Shown here one piece after another: positions 24,798-33,017 of a stretch of 64,000 nt of DNA (position 1 is the stretch's first letter; the number at the start of each line of letters is the position of its first letter). Source of the DNA: Pseudorhodoplanes sinuspersici (GTDB lineage: Bacteria > Pseudomonadota > Alphaproteobacteria > Rhizobiales > Xanthobacteraceae). The position numbers were made by a program, and so were the translations under genes. The stretch is from contig NZ_CP021112.1 in NCBI RefSeq assembly GCF_002119765.1, positions 4,458,501-4,522,500 on the forward strand, given 5' to 3'. The notes beneath the pieces were generated by a model. The model was not told the DNA's origin. It saw only the letters and a program-made list of their open reading frames with translations, and ran no database searches.

Positions 24798-26014
24798 GTT
24801 GTTGCTGTCGCATGGCGCCGCGCCCAGCCAGCGGCGAGTGTCAGCAGCCCAAATCCTGCAACGCTCCAGCAGACGACCGGCGCCCATTTGAGGACGGCTG
24901 CAAACTCCTCGTGGTGATGCCAGCCTGCCCAGATCACTCCCATGCGTAAGAAGGTCGCAAATGCCAGAGCGGAGAAAAGCAGGCCTACCATCCTGCCTTC
25001 GTTCCCATTGTGGCCGGTGGCAAATGCAGCGGTAAATGCGCTCATCAGGATGCAGCCCCATGCGGCACCGGCGGCGAATTGCGCAATCACGAGCAAGTTC
25101 AGTGCCGTTGCGAACTCCGCCGCCGAAATGGCGAAAGCGCCGATTACCCCAAACACCCCCATGACGCCAAATGCGCCCCAGCGCTTGACCAGCAGAGTGG
25201 CTGGGAACATCGCTATGTTGAAGCCGATCCAGAAAATCGGCATCAGCCAGTCCAGCTCACTGGTGAATTTGCGAAACAGCGGTGCCGTGTTGACGGTGAA
25301 GTGCATCTGATAACCCACCGCAAGAATCAGCATTGTGACGGCAAAGACGATGCGCGCAGTTGTCGGGCGTGCCGTCACGGACGCGGCGGTCACATTGGGC
25401 CGCTGACCCGCCATGATCCGTTCGACATGGGCAAGGCCGAAGGTTGCCAGCACCAGCGCGACGCTCGACAGCGCGAAGGGAATGCGCGGATCGAGCCCGC
25501 GCAGGGTGATGGCAAGATACGGGGCGAGGGCGCCAGCGACGCCATAACCCAGCATGACAATGGCAGAGAGAAGCGGCATCGCCGGCTTCGCGGCATATTT
25601 TCCGAGCAGCATGACCGGCGGTGCGCGCAACGCCGACGACGTCGCGGTCCACACGATGGTGGCGGCGAAGAATATCCACTGGCCAGCGGTCCCGGCGTCA
25701 GCGATGAAGGGCAACGCGAGGAAGGCGGCGCAGGATATCACAGTCACGATGGCCACCCAGCGCCCGATCTGTCCGACGATGCGCGACATCCGGTCAGCGG
25801 CAATGCCGGTTGCGACGTCGAAGATCGTGAAGATCGCCTGATCCATCATCAGGATCAGGATGACTGTGCCGGCGGCAATGCCGACGCCGGCGGCGAGCGT
25901 CGGCAGATAGATCGCGTAAACGGTCCAGCACAGTGTGAACAGTAACTGCAGAAGAGCAATATAGAGCGCGATTATGTTTGAGACCTTAGGCCCTGCTTTA
26001 ACCGCTTCGCTCAT
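24794..26014 (-). CDS. Major facilitator superfamily transporter
   Basis: A 406-residue protein with twelve hydrophobic segments arranged in two halves; the loop between helices 2 and 3 carries DVATGIAADRMSRIVGQIGRW, matching the MFS loop motif (GxxaDrxgrr). The substrate cannot be told. It is overlapped on both sides: its ATG overlaps the YeeE stop (26011-26014) and its stop overlaps the MBL start. The surrounding genes suggest uptake or export of a small sulfur- or ester-containing compound, which is only inferred. Confidence 0.85.
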   Translation of the reverse strand: MSEAVKAGPKVSNIIALYIALLQLLFTLCWTVYAIYLPTLAAGVGIAAGTVILILMMDQAIFTIFDVATGIAADRMSRIVGQIGRWVAIVTVISCAAFLALPFIADAGTAGQWIFFAATIVWTATSSALRAPPVMLLGKYAAKPAMPLLSAIVMLGYGVAGALAPYLAITLRGLDPRIPFALSSVALVLATFGLAHVERIMAGQRPNVTAASVTARPTTARIVFAVTMLILAVGYQMHFTVNTAPLFRKFTSELDWLMPIFWIGFNIAMFPATLLVKRWGAFGVMGVFGVIGAFAISAAEFATALNLLVIAQFAAGAAWGCILMSAFTAAFATGHNGNEGRMVGLLFSALAFATFLRMGVIWAGWHHHEEFAAVLKWAPVVCWSVAGFGLLTLAAGWARRHATATT

Positions 26015-27063
26015 GATCTTTCCCGCCGCGCAAGATCGGCGCTGACATCGGCAATATACAGGTCTTTGCGGCAGGCAACACGCATCTCGATGCTGAAGAA
26101 GGCGCGCATAGTCAGCAACGCAATGAAGATGCCGAGGATCAGCGCGGCATAAGCCGGCAGAGCATGTGGCGACAGGCTCGGAATTCCGTACAGTACCAGG
26201 GCATCATTGCCGCCGGGCAACAAGGCCGTTCCAAGTCCCATCAGCGTGCCGCCGATGATGTTGCGCAACCATGACCAGCGTGGCCGCCAATCCATACGGA
26301 AACTTCCGCGTTGCCAGGTTGAAACCAGCATTCCAAACAGCACCGCGCCCATGACGACCCAGCGTCCGTAAAGCGGTGGCGGGCGCGTGCCGAAATAGCC
26401 TTCGATTACCTGCTGCAAGGTCGTGGTGTATCCAGGCGATCCGAACAGCAGGAAGATCGTGCCGCTCGCGAGCCCGATCAGCAGGGCCGCGGTCGACAGG
26501 CGATATTGCGGCGCGAGCACCAGACTGCGCAGCGTTGCCCCGTCGGGGCGTGAGCGCCACAGGCGGATCAATTCGTATGCGACCCAGATGAACAATACCG
26601 CGCCGATATAAGGCGCATAGACAAGCATATCCGGCACCTTTCCGGGGACTGCGACCGGTCGTGCCACCACATTTATCCCGACCAGGCCGACAAAGATCAG
26701 CACGCCGAGCGCGAAACCGACGACGGTGATGATCATTCCTACTTCGCCGTCCACCATGCGCGCCATCGTTGCGTAAGCACAAGCGCCGTTGATTCCCGAA
26801 CCGATACCAAAAAGAAGGCCGCCAAACACGGCGGTGAATGTCAGTTGCCAGCCGCCGATGCCCGTTGCTGTTTGCGGAACCAGAAGGAAAACCGGAATCG
26901 TGATTGCGAAAACCCACACCGCCGATTTCACGATGCTTGCAAGCATGTAGCCGGTTTTTGAGTGCGTCAGTTCGGCAACCGCGCGCACAGTGCAGACGCT
27001 TGCACGATGAGCTGCAAAGCCAAGAATGCCGGCCAAAAAGCAGGAGACAATAAGCGCAAACAT
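26011..27063 (-). CDS. YeeE/YedE family (thiosulfate-type) transporter
   Basis: A 350-residue inner-membrane protein with about nine helices. The family shows conserved cysteines in short motifs near SVCTVRA and NGACAYATMARM, and LPGGNDALVLYGIPSLSPHA in the second half. YeeE transports thiosulfate using such Cys residues. The gene starts the operon with the MFS and MBL genes. ATG at 27063. The upstream region carries two AGCGGAG-type repeats (27147-27190). Confidence 0.85.
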   Translation of the reverse strand: MFALIVSCFLAGILGFAAHRASVCTVRAVAELTHSKTGYMLASIVKSAVWVFAITIPVFLLVPQTATGIGGWQLTFTAVFGGLLFGIGSGINGACAYATMARMVDGEVGMIITVVGFALGVLIFVGLVGINVVARPVAVPGKVPDMLVYAPYIGAVLFIWVAYELIRLWRSRPDGATLRSLVLAPQYRLSTAALLIGLASGTIFLLFGSPGYTTTLQQVIEGYFGTRPPPLYGRWVVMGAVLFGMLVSTWQRGSFRMDWRPRWSWLRNIIGGTLMGLGTALLPGGNDALVLYGIPSLSPHALPAYAALILGIFIALLTMRAFFSIEMRVACRKDLYIADVSADLARRERS

Positions 27064-27464
27064 TGATCTTGAAATTCCAGCGCCAACGGTCGGAACTTAA
27101 CGGCGAAGCATTGCACAGGCAAAGCGGGGAAAGCCGCATCATCGCAGTGATTTGAGCGGAGTTTTTCCAAGATTCCGTGATTTTAGCGGAGAATTCGCCA
27201 CCGTGTCGTGGCTCGTCCGCGATGAACCTGCAGGCGTTGAGGGCAGGTTTGAGGGCGCCTCATTTCACGCCACGGTTCCAATCGGGGTGGACGCTAACTA
27301 TATGATTAGAAGGGTAAAATAGCGTCCTTTGGGGTGCTGAATTTTCCCCATTAAACGGAAGATGGTGATATAATGGCCAGTGAGAATGAAAATTCAGGGC
27401 CAGAAAGTCGGCATTGGCCTTGGCGCAGGTAGGGGCGAACCTGTCGCGCAGGATGGAGTGGAGC
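27064..27464. other. Intergenic region between yeeE-like gene and the 27.4-kb gene
   Basis: About 400 bases with no convincing gene. Two near-identical 15-mers, GTGATTTGAGCGGAG (27147-27161) and GTGATTTTAGCGGAG (27176-27190), lie just upstream of the divergent YeeE gene and may be operator half-sites. The rest holds AT-rich stretches compatible with promoters, but I cannot place a -35/-10 pair. Confidence 0.4.
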
Positions 27465-27665
27465 GTGTTGAAATCTCACAAATATACCGTGGGGCAGACG
27501 GTCCGTTACATGGCGGGGCCGCTCAACCGAGCGACCGCAGATGGAAGCTACAAGATCATCAAGTTGCTTCCGCCCGATGGTGACGAGCATCAATACCGGA
27601 TCAGAAATACCGAAGAGGCGTTCGAGCGTGTGGCCAAGGAAAGCCAGCTCGATCGTCATCGCTGA
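27465..27665 (+). CDS. Conserved hypothetical protein, about 66 residues
   Basis: The product reads MLKSHKYTVGQTVRYMAGP, then YKIIKLLPPDGDEHQYRIRNTEEAFERVAKESQL (as KIIKLLPPDGDE and QYRIRNTEEAFERV). This style of small, soluble protein with LLPP-GDE-QYRI is familiar in Rhizobiales and has no known function; it looks like a compact beta-rich fold. GTG at 27465 has GGAG at 27455-27458; ATG at 27453 is an alternative. It is convergent with the next gene. Confidence 0.6.
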   Translation: MLKSHKYTVGQTVRYMAGPLNRATADGSYKIIKLLPPDGDEHQYRIRNTEEAFERVAKESQLDRHR

Positions 27666-27679
27666 TTGTCGCTGTCCAG

Positions 27680-27898
27680 CTAGGCGCGGTTGATCCGCGC
27701 ACGCAGATCGGCCCAGCCTTCCTGGACGCGAACTTTCAAGCTGTTCCAGTTGGTTTCGACGACGTCCCAATTGACCATGGGGCGGTTTTCCGCTGCGCCC
27801 GGACCCGTGGCGACAGTCGATGTCGTCATGCTGTCATGGTAATATGTGCCGGCAGCCAGAAGAATTGCGCCGAGAAGCATTCCGATGATCAATCGCAT
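27680..27898 (-). CDS. Small membrane-anchored protein, 72 residues
   Basis: ATG at 27898 has a GGAGAGGG ribosome site. The N terminus (MRLIIGMLLGAILLAAGTYYHD) is a single membrane anchor or uncleaved signal, followed by a short soluble region with WDVVETNWNSLKVRVQEGWADLRARI, a probable amphipathic helix. Not recognised. It is divergent from the GYD gene, 86 bases apart. Confidence 0.6.
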   Translation of the reverse strand: MRLIIGMLLGAILLAAGTYYHDSMTTSTVATGPGAAENRPMVNWDVVETNWNSLKVRVQEGWADLRARINRA

Positions 27899-27984
27899 AG
27901 GCCCTCTCCTGTGCGGAGTCGCCGGATCGAACGCGCGGCGCCAAAATTTGTTCCGGCAGAGGATGGGCAGTTTTGGAGGCTGAC

Positions 27985-28320
27985 ATGCCAATATTCATCA
28001 CTCAGGGCCGGTTTACCCGTGAGGCTATCAAAGGCATGGTGGTGAGCCCTGAGGACCGCGCCGATGCTGTTGGACGGCTGTTGTCGAAGGCCGGTGGCCG
28101 GTTGATCGGGTATTACGTGACCTTTGGCGAGTACGATTTTCTTGTTATCGCGGAAGCTCCCGGCGAAACGCAGATGGCGGCCGTCTTGCTTGCGGCTGCA
28201 AGCGGTGGTGGCGTTACCGATCTCAAGACAACGCTGGCAATGACCTCGATCGAAGCTAAAGGTGCGTTTGCCGCTGCGGGCGATCTGACACCCGGGTTCC
28301 GTTCGGCTGGCGGCGTTTAG
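27985..28320 (+). CDS. GYD-domain protein
   Basis: The 111-residue protein matches the GYD domain family: MPIFITQGRFTREAIKGM, then LIGYYVTFGEYDFLVIAEAPGE with the defining GYD-like motif (GEYDFLVI). GYD proteins are small dimeric alpha/beta proteins of unknown function. GGAGG at 27974-27978 precedes ATG at 27985, which decides the start over 27973. It stands alone with divergent and downstream neighbours. Confidence 0.85.
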   Translation: MPIFITQGRFTREAIKGMVVSPEDRADAVGRLLSKAGGRLIGYYVTFGEYDFLVIAEAPGETQMAAVLLAAASGGGVTDLKTTLAMTSIEAKGAFAAAGDLTPGFRSAGGV

Positions 28321-28403
28321 CGTCTTGCTAAGTTTGCCTGAAAGGGTCTTGCTTTGGCCTGTTTTCAGAGCTCCAATTTGGGGCTTCGGCAGATGGGGCG
28401 GAG

Positions 28404-29429
28404 ATGCCGGGTATACAGAGCATGGCTGATATGATTGCGCTTCCAGTTTGGGCGATAGGTGCTGCTTTACTTGCGGTCGTTGCGCTGGCCGCGGTGGCGA
28501 TCGCGCGGGTCGGGTCGCAGCAGACCTTCGGCTTTTTTGCCCAGGTCGCGGCATCCCTGCTGCTTGTCGGCGTTGCGTGGCTTTATCTGGAGCGGCTGGA
28601 CTATCAGGACCATGCCGAGCAGCGCCGCAATGTCGAAGCGCGTTTGTCGTCTTTGACGGTGCAGGCTTTGTCGCCCAATTCGAGCCTCGCCTGTTTGGAC
28701 AGCGAGGCCGGGGAGGCCGTCACCGAGTCCTGCGAAAAGGCGGTGTATGCCAGTCCCGAACAGGTCGCCGCCGCGCTGGCCTATGTGGGTCTTCGTCTCG
28801 ATATTCTCCGGGACATCGCGGCGATTTCCGATCCCAGGGACGAACGCTTTGCCCAGCTCCGCGCTCCGCTTGCCCGTAGCATCGAGGCCGATCGTTACGG
28901 CCTTGTCGCGCAGGTATTGCAAGGCCGCGATAGCTGCACACCCCAATCCTGCTATGCCTTTGCACTGGTGCAGCGCCGCGACCAGCTTGTCGCGAACATG
29001 ACCGAGCGCGCCTATGATGCCAAGGTCGTGCGCTATGCTTCCGGCTGGGGCGAGAGGCAGCCATCTGGCCCCGCACTTGCGTCGCAATCTCCGCAGCCGA
29101 CCGGCAAGCCGGTCGACATGAATTTCCCGACCGCGGCATCCATTCCACCGGTCAGCATCATGTCGAACGAGCCAGGCATGCCTGGCCAGAACGGCATGGA
29201 TTCGACGACTGTCAAACCTGAATCGAAAGCGGCTGAAGCCAAGGCCGAATCACGCGAGCGGGCACCGGCCGCCCAACCGCAGCAAAAGCGCACTTCAGCG
29301 CAAAAGGCCGCTCCAAAGCAGCAACAGCCCGCGCCACAAGCGGCTGGGTCCGCGGCGGATCCATTCCCGCAGCCGATCTCGTCGGCCCAGACGACGGGTG
29401 GTTCGCCAACGCCAATCTCCCCGCAATAG
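28404..29429 (+). CDS. Conserved hypothetical membrane protein with proline/glutamine-rich tail
   Basis: The 341-residue protein has two N-terminal membrane helices (about 9-30 and 42-60), a soluble helical part with cysteine pairs (LACLDSEAGEAVTESCE and DSCTPQSCYAF), and a disordered C-terminal region rich in Pro, Gln, Ala and Lys. The four cysteines might form disulfides if the part is periplasmic. The architecture resembles proteins of unknown function common in Bradyrhizobiaceae. It sits 64 bases ahead of mccA and may share its transcript. Confidence 0.7.
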   Translation: MPGIQSMADMIALPVWAIGAALLAVVALAAVAIARVGSQQTFGFFAQVAASLLLVGVAWLYLERLDYQDHAEQRRNVEARLSSLTVQALSPNSSLACLDSEAGEAVTESCEKAVYASPEQVAAALAYVGLRLDILRDIAAISDPRDERFAQLRAPLARSIEADRYGLVAQVLQGRDSCTPQSCYAFALVQRRDQLVANMTERAYDAKVVRYASGWGERQPSGPALASQSPQPTGKPVDMNFPTAASIPPVSIMSNEPGMPGQNGMDSTTVKPESKAAEAKAESRERAPAAQPQQKRTSAQKAAPKQQQPAPQAAGSAADPFPQPISSAQTTGGSPTPISPQ

Positions 29430-29493
29430 AGTACGCTCTTTTATTGCCGTCCATGCGCAGGCATTCTGCGCGTCCACGCGGGGTCGGTGATTC

Positions 29494-31449
29494 ATGTTGA
29501 ACTCAGTTTTGATTGCCAATCGCGGCGAGATCGCCTGCCGGATCGCACGCACGGCAAAGCGCCTCGGGATGCGGACGGTTGCCGTTTATTCGGAAGCCGA
29601 CGCTGCGGCGCTGCATGTTCGTTTATGCGATGAAGCCTACCTCATCGGTCCGGCACCTGCGCGTGAGAGCTATCTGTCGATCGGCAAGCTGCTGAAGGTC
29701 GCGCAGGAGAGCCGCGCAGCCTGTATTCACCCGGGTTACGGCTTTCTCTCCGAGAACCCTGACTTTGCCGAAGCTTGCGCCGAGGCGGGCATCGTCTTTG
29801 TCGGACCGCCGCCAGCAGCGATCCGTGCGATGGGGCTGAAGGATCGTGCCAAGGCGCTGATGCAGCAGGCCGGCGTGCCGGTAGTGCCCGGCTATCATGG
29901 AGATCAGCAGGACGCGAATTTCCTCAAACGCAAAGCGTATGAGCTTGGCTATCCCATACTGATCAAGGCGATCGCCGGCGGTGGCGGCAAGGGCATGCGC
30001 CTTGTCGAGCGCCATGCAGATTTCGAAACGGCGATAGAAGCTGCGAAACGCGAAGCGGCATCTGCGTTCGGCGACGATCGCGTGTTGATTGAGAAGTATA
30101 TTTCGGCGCCGCGCCATATCGAGATCCAGATATTCGCCGACAAGCACGGTAGCGCCATTCATCTCAACGAACGTGACTGCTCGCTGCAGCGGCGTCATCA
30201 AAAGGTGATCGAGGAAGCGCCGGCGCCCGGAATGACGCCGCAACTGCGTGCGCGCATGGGAGAAGCCGCCGTCGCCGCCGCCAAGGCTGTCGGCTATGCT
30301 GGTGCCGGCACCGTCGAGTTCATTGCCGATGGCTCCAATGGTCTGAAAGCCGATGGCTTCTGGTTCATGGAAATGAACACCCGTTTGCAGGTCGAGCATC
30401 CGGTGACGGAAGCCGTCACCGGCTTCGATCTGGTCGAATGGCAATTCCGTGTGGCCGATGGCAAGCGATTGCCGATCGTGCAGGCCGACGTACCGTTGCA
30501 GGGGCATGCGATCGAAGCGCGGCTTTACGCCGAAGATCCCGAACGCGGCTTTCTGCCGTCGACCGGCAAGCTCGTCGCTCTGTCGTTTCCGCAAGGTGAT
30601 GGCATTCGTATCGATAGCGGCGTTGAGCAGGGCGGCGAGATTACCCCTTACTATGATCCAATGATCGCGAAGGTCATCGCCCATGCCGACACGCGAACCG
30701 AAGCGCTTAACAATCTCGCACGCGCGCTCGGCGAAACGATAGTCGCCGGTCCGCGCACCAATCTCGCATTCCTCGGCGCCTTGTGTCGATCGGCCGATTT
30801 CCGCGATGGCAAATTCGATACCGGCTATATTGCGCAGCATCACGACGAACTCGGTCTCGATGTTCACGGTATCGATGCTGGCGCGGCTGCGCGTGGGGCT
30901 TTGCATTTGCTGTCGCGTACGGATCGCAAAAGCCAGGACGAAACCGAGGTTGCGCCATCACCGTGGGATATCGCCGACGGTTTCCAACTCTCGGGTCCGC
31001 GCAAGACAATCTTGCCGATCCTCATCAACGGCGAGCCGGATGTTGCCGTCCTGGATTATGGTGGAAGGCAGAGCGTCTTCGTGCATGGTGCAGAACCCGA
31101 TATGGCGGTGCAATTGGTCGAGACACCGGGCGCTGTCTACGTGCTGCGCGCGGGACGACAGACACTCGTTGCGCTGAGAGACTTCGAGGCAGCGGAGGCC
31201 GACCATGCCGACAGCGACGGGGTCATCCGCGCTCCGATGCATGGTAAATTGCTGGCTGTCCTCGTCACGCCGGGTGAGGCGGTGACCAAGGGCCATCGGC
31301 TGGCCGTGATCGAAGCCATGAAGATGGAACATGCCTTGGTTGCACCGCGCGACGGCGTGATCGGCGATGTCGCGGCGGAAATCGGTGCTCAATTGGCAGA
31401 GGGCGCCCGCATCCTGTCGATTGAACCTGCGGGAACCGGTGCGGCCTGA
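29494..31449 (+). CDS. mccA: Methylcrotonyl-CoA carboxylase, biotin carboxylase (alpha) subunit
   Basis: The 651-residue protein has a biotin carboxylase domain (about 1-450) with the ATP-grasp loop GGGGKGMRLV, the catalytic EMNTRLQVEH, and a C-terminal biotinyl domain with EAMKMEHAL near residue 610, where the lysine takes biotin. The length and layout fit MccA, not the longer pyruvate carboxylase. It pairs with mccB 7.5 kb upstream. ATG at 29494. Two unrelated genes follow it in the same direction (DUF1489 and the intradiol dioxygenase). Confidence 0.92.
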   Translation: MLNSVLIANRGEIACRIARTAKRLGMRTVAVYSEADAAALHVRLCDEAYLIGPAPARESYLSIGKLLKVAQESRAACIHPGYGFLSENPDFAEACAEAGIVFVGPPPAAIRAMGLKDRAKALMQQAGVPVVPGYHGDQQDANFLKRKAYELGYPILIKAIAGGGGKGMRLVERHADFETAIEAAKREAASAFGDDRVLIEKYISAPRHIEIQIFADKHGSAIHLNERDCSLQRRHQKVIEEAPAPGMTPQLRARMGEAAVAAAKAVGYAGAGTVEFIADGSNGLKADGFWFMEMNTRLQVEHPVTEAVTGFDLVEWQFRVADGKRLPIVQADVPLQGHAIEARLYAEDPERGFLPSTGKLVALSFPQGDGIRIDSGVEQGGEITPYYDPMIAKVIAHADTRTEALNNLARALGETIVAGPRTNLAFLGALCRSADFRDGKFDTGYIAQHHDELGLDVHGIDAGAAARGALHLLSRTDRKSQDETEVAPSPWDIADGFQLSGPRKTILPILINGEPDVAVLDYGGRQSVFVHGAEPDMAVQLVETPGAVYVLRAGRQTLVALRDFEAAEADHADSDGVIRAPMHGKLLAVLVTPGEAVTKGHRLAVIEAMKMEHALVAPRDGVIGDVAAEIGAQLAEGARILSIEPAGTGAA

Positions 31450-31538
31450 CCTGTGGATCGGCTGCCGGCGCCCTTTACCCGGACGGTCAGCGCTTTATTG
31501 AAGAGGCGGGGGGCGTGGAGTGAAATACAAGAGAGATG

Positions 31539-31976
31539 ATGCCACTTCATCTGATCAAGCTTGCCGTGGGTTGCGACTCCATCGATGACCTGAAGGAGTG
31601 GGTTTCTGCCCGCCTCAAGGAAAAGAAGAAGCGTGGGCAGAAGCCCGAGCATATCCACACCACCCGCATGGTGCCCAAGCGCGCGGACGAGTTGACCGAC
31701 CGCGGCTCGCTTTATTGGGTGATCAAGGGGCAAGTGATGTGCCGCGAGCGCATCCTTGCCATTCGTCCATTCGTGGACAAGGAGGGTATTGGGCGCTGTC
31801 ACATCGTGCTCGACGGCAAGATCAAGCCGGTGATGCCGCGGCCCTACCGGGCCTTCCAGGGCTGGCGTTATCTCGCCGACAAAGACGTGCCAGAAGACAT
31901 CAGCAAGGCCGCCCCTGGCGTGGCCATCATGCCAGAGCATCTGCGCCGCGAACTGCGTGAACTCGGATTGCTTTGA
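31539..31976 (+). CDS. DUF1489 family protein
   Basis: A 145-residue protein with the DUF1489 pattern: PLHLIKLAVGCDSIDDLKEW at the N terminus, THTTRMVPKR-type middle (IHTTRMVPKRADEL), then GSLYWVIKG and PRPYRAFQGWRYL. The family is alphaproteobacterial and of unknown function, thought to be cytoplasmic. The first two codons are both ATG (31536 and 31539); the second gives the usual N terminus. It lies 90 bases after mccA. Confidence 0.85.
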   Translation: MPLHLIKLAVGCDSIDDLKEWVSARLKEKKKRGQKPEHIHTTRMVPKRADELTDRGSLYWVIKGQVMCRERILAIRPFVDKEGIGRCHIVLDGKIKPVMPRPYRAFQGWRYLADKDVPEDISKAAPGVAIMPEHLRRELRELGLL

Positions 31977-32047
31977 GCTTTTCCAGAAAGAGGGTGCTAT
32001 AAACCCCGGCAGGAAACGTCCGCAAGAAAAGCCAAGCGAGAACTGCC

Positions 32048-32986
32048 ATGATCATTTCCGACCAGAACGAAGTTACCGTCGCCGTCCTTGAGGCGATGGA
32101 GAAAACGCCGGACCCGCGTCTGCGAGAGATCGTGACGCTGATGATCAAGCACCTGCACGGGTTCATCCGCGAAGCGCGGCTGAGCGAGGAGGAGTTCCAG
32201 CAGGCTTGCAACTTCATCGTCCGGATTGGCCAGAAGTCCAACGCGTCGCACAACGAAGCGGTGCTGATGGCCGGTTCGCTCGGCGTGTCGTCGCTGGTCT
32301 GTCTGCTCAACAACGGCAATAAGGGCCAGACCGAAACCTCAGCCTCGATGCTTGGACCATTCTGGCGGCTGGAATCGCCGCATACCGAAAACGGTGGTTC
32401 GATCGTCCGTTCGGCGACTCCCGGACCTGTGCTCTTCGTCAACGGCTCTATTGTTGACAGCAAAGGTGCGCCGATCGCCGATGCGATCATCGATGTGTGG
32501 CAGTCATCGCCGGAAGGGCTTTACGAAAATCAGGATCCCAGCCAGGCCGATATGAATCTGCGTGGTCAGTTCCGCAGCGATGCCAATGGCAAGTTCCGGT
32601 TTCGCAGTGTGATGCCCGCTGGCTATCCCATTCCGGTCGATGGTCCGGTGGGTGATTTCATCCGCGCGGTGAAGCGGCCGCACAATTACCGGCCGGCGCA
32701 TGTGCACTTCCTGATTTACAAGCCGGGCTTCAAGACGCTGATTTCGCAGATCTACGTGAATGATGATCCGCTGCTTGAGACCGACGTGCAGTTCGGCGTC
32801 ACCAAGGCGCTGATCGGCAATTACGTGCGGCATGAGAACGAGCCCGCGCCGGAAGCCGATGTGAAGGGCCCGTGGTATTCGCTCGACTACACCTTCGCCA
32901 TGGAGAATGGCGAGGCAAAGCTTCCGCGTGCGCCGATCACCGGCAAGCAGGTCGCGGATGTGCCGTCGCCGGCGATGGCGAAGTAA
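32048..32986 (+). CDS. Intradiol ring-cleavage dioxygenase (hydroxyquinol/catechol 1,2-dioxygenase type)
   Basis: The 312-residue protein has the non-haem Fe(III) ligands in order: Tyr159 (GLYENQ), Tyr193 (GYPIPVDGPVG), His218 and His220 (RPAHVHF). The N-terminal dimerisation domain with LGPFWR linker typical of catechol/hydroxyquinol 1,2-dioxygenases occupies about 1-105. It opens catechol, hydroxyquinol or a similar ring between the hydroxyls. The N-terminal domain style and length are nearer to hydroxyquinol dioxygenases, but the substrate is uncertain. It is convergent with an MFS gene. Confidence 0.9.
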   Translation: MIISDQNEVTVAVLEAMEKTPDPRLREIVTLMIKHLHGFIREARLSEEEFQQACNFIVRIGQKSNASHNEAVLMAGSLGVSSLVCLLNNGNKGQTETSASMLGPFWRLESPHTENGGSIVRSATPGPVLFVNGSIVDSKGAPIADAIIDVWQSSPEGLYENQDPSQADMNLRGQFRSDANGKFRFRSVMPAGYPIPVDGPVGDFIRAVKRPHNYRPAHVHFLIYKPGFKTLISQIYVNDDPLLETDVQFGVTKALIGNYVRHENEPAPEADVKGPWYSLDYTFAMENGEAKLPRAPITGKQVADVPSPAMAK

Positions 32987-33010
32987 GCGGTCCGTCAAGC
33001 GGAACCGCCG
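32986..33010. terminator. Weak bidirectional hairpin
   Basis: GCGGT-CCG pairs with CGG-AACCGC with a short internal asymmetry, between the convergent dioxygenase and MFS genes. No T tract on either strand. Confidence 0.4.
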
Positions 33011-33017
33011 CTACAAT

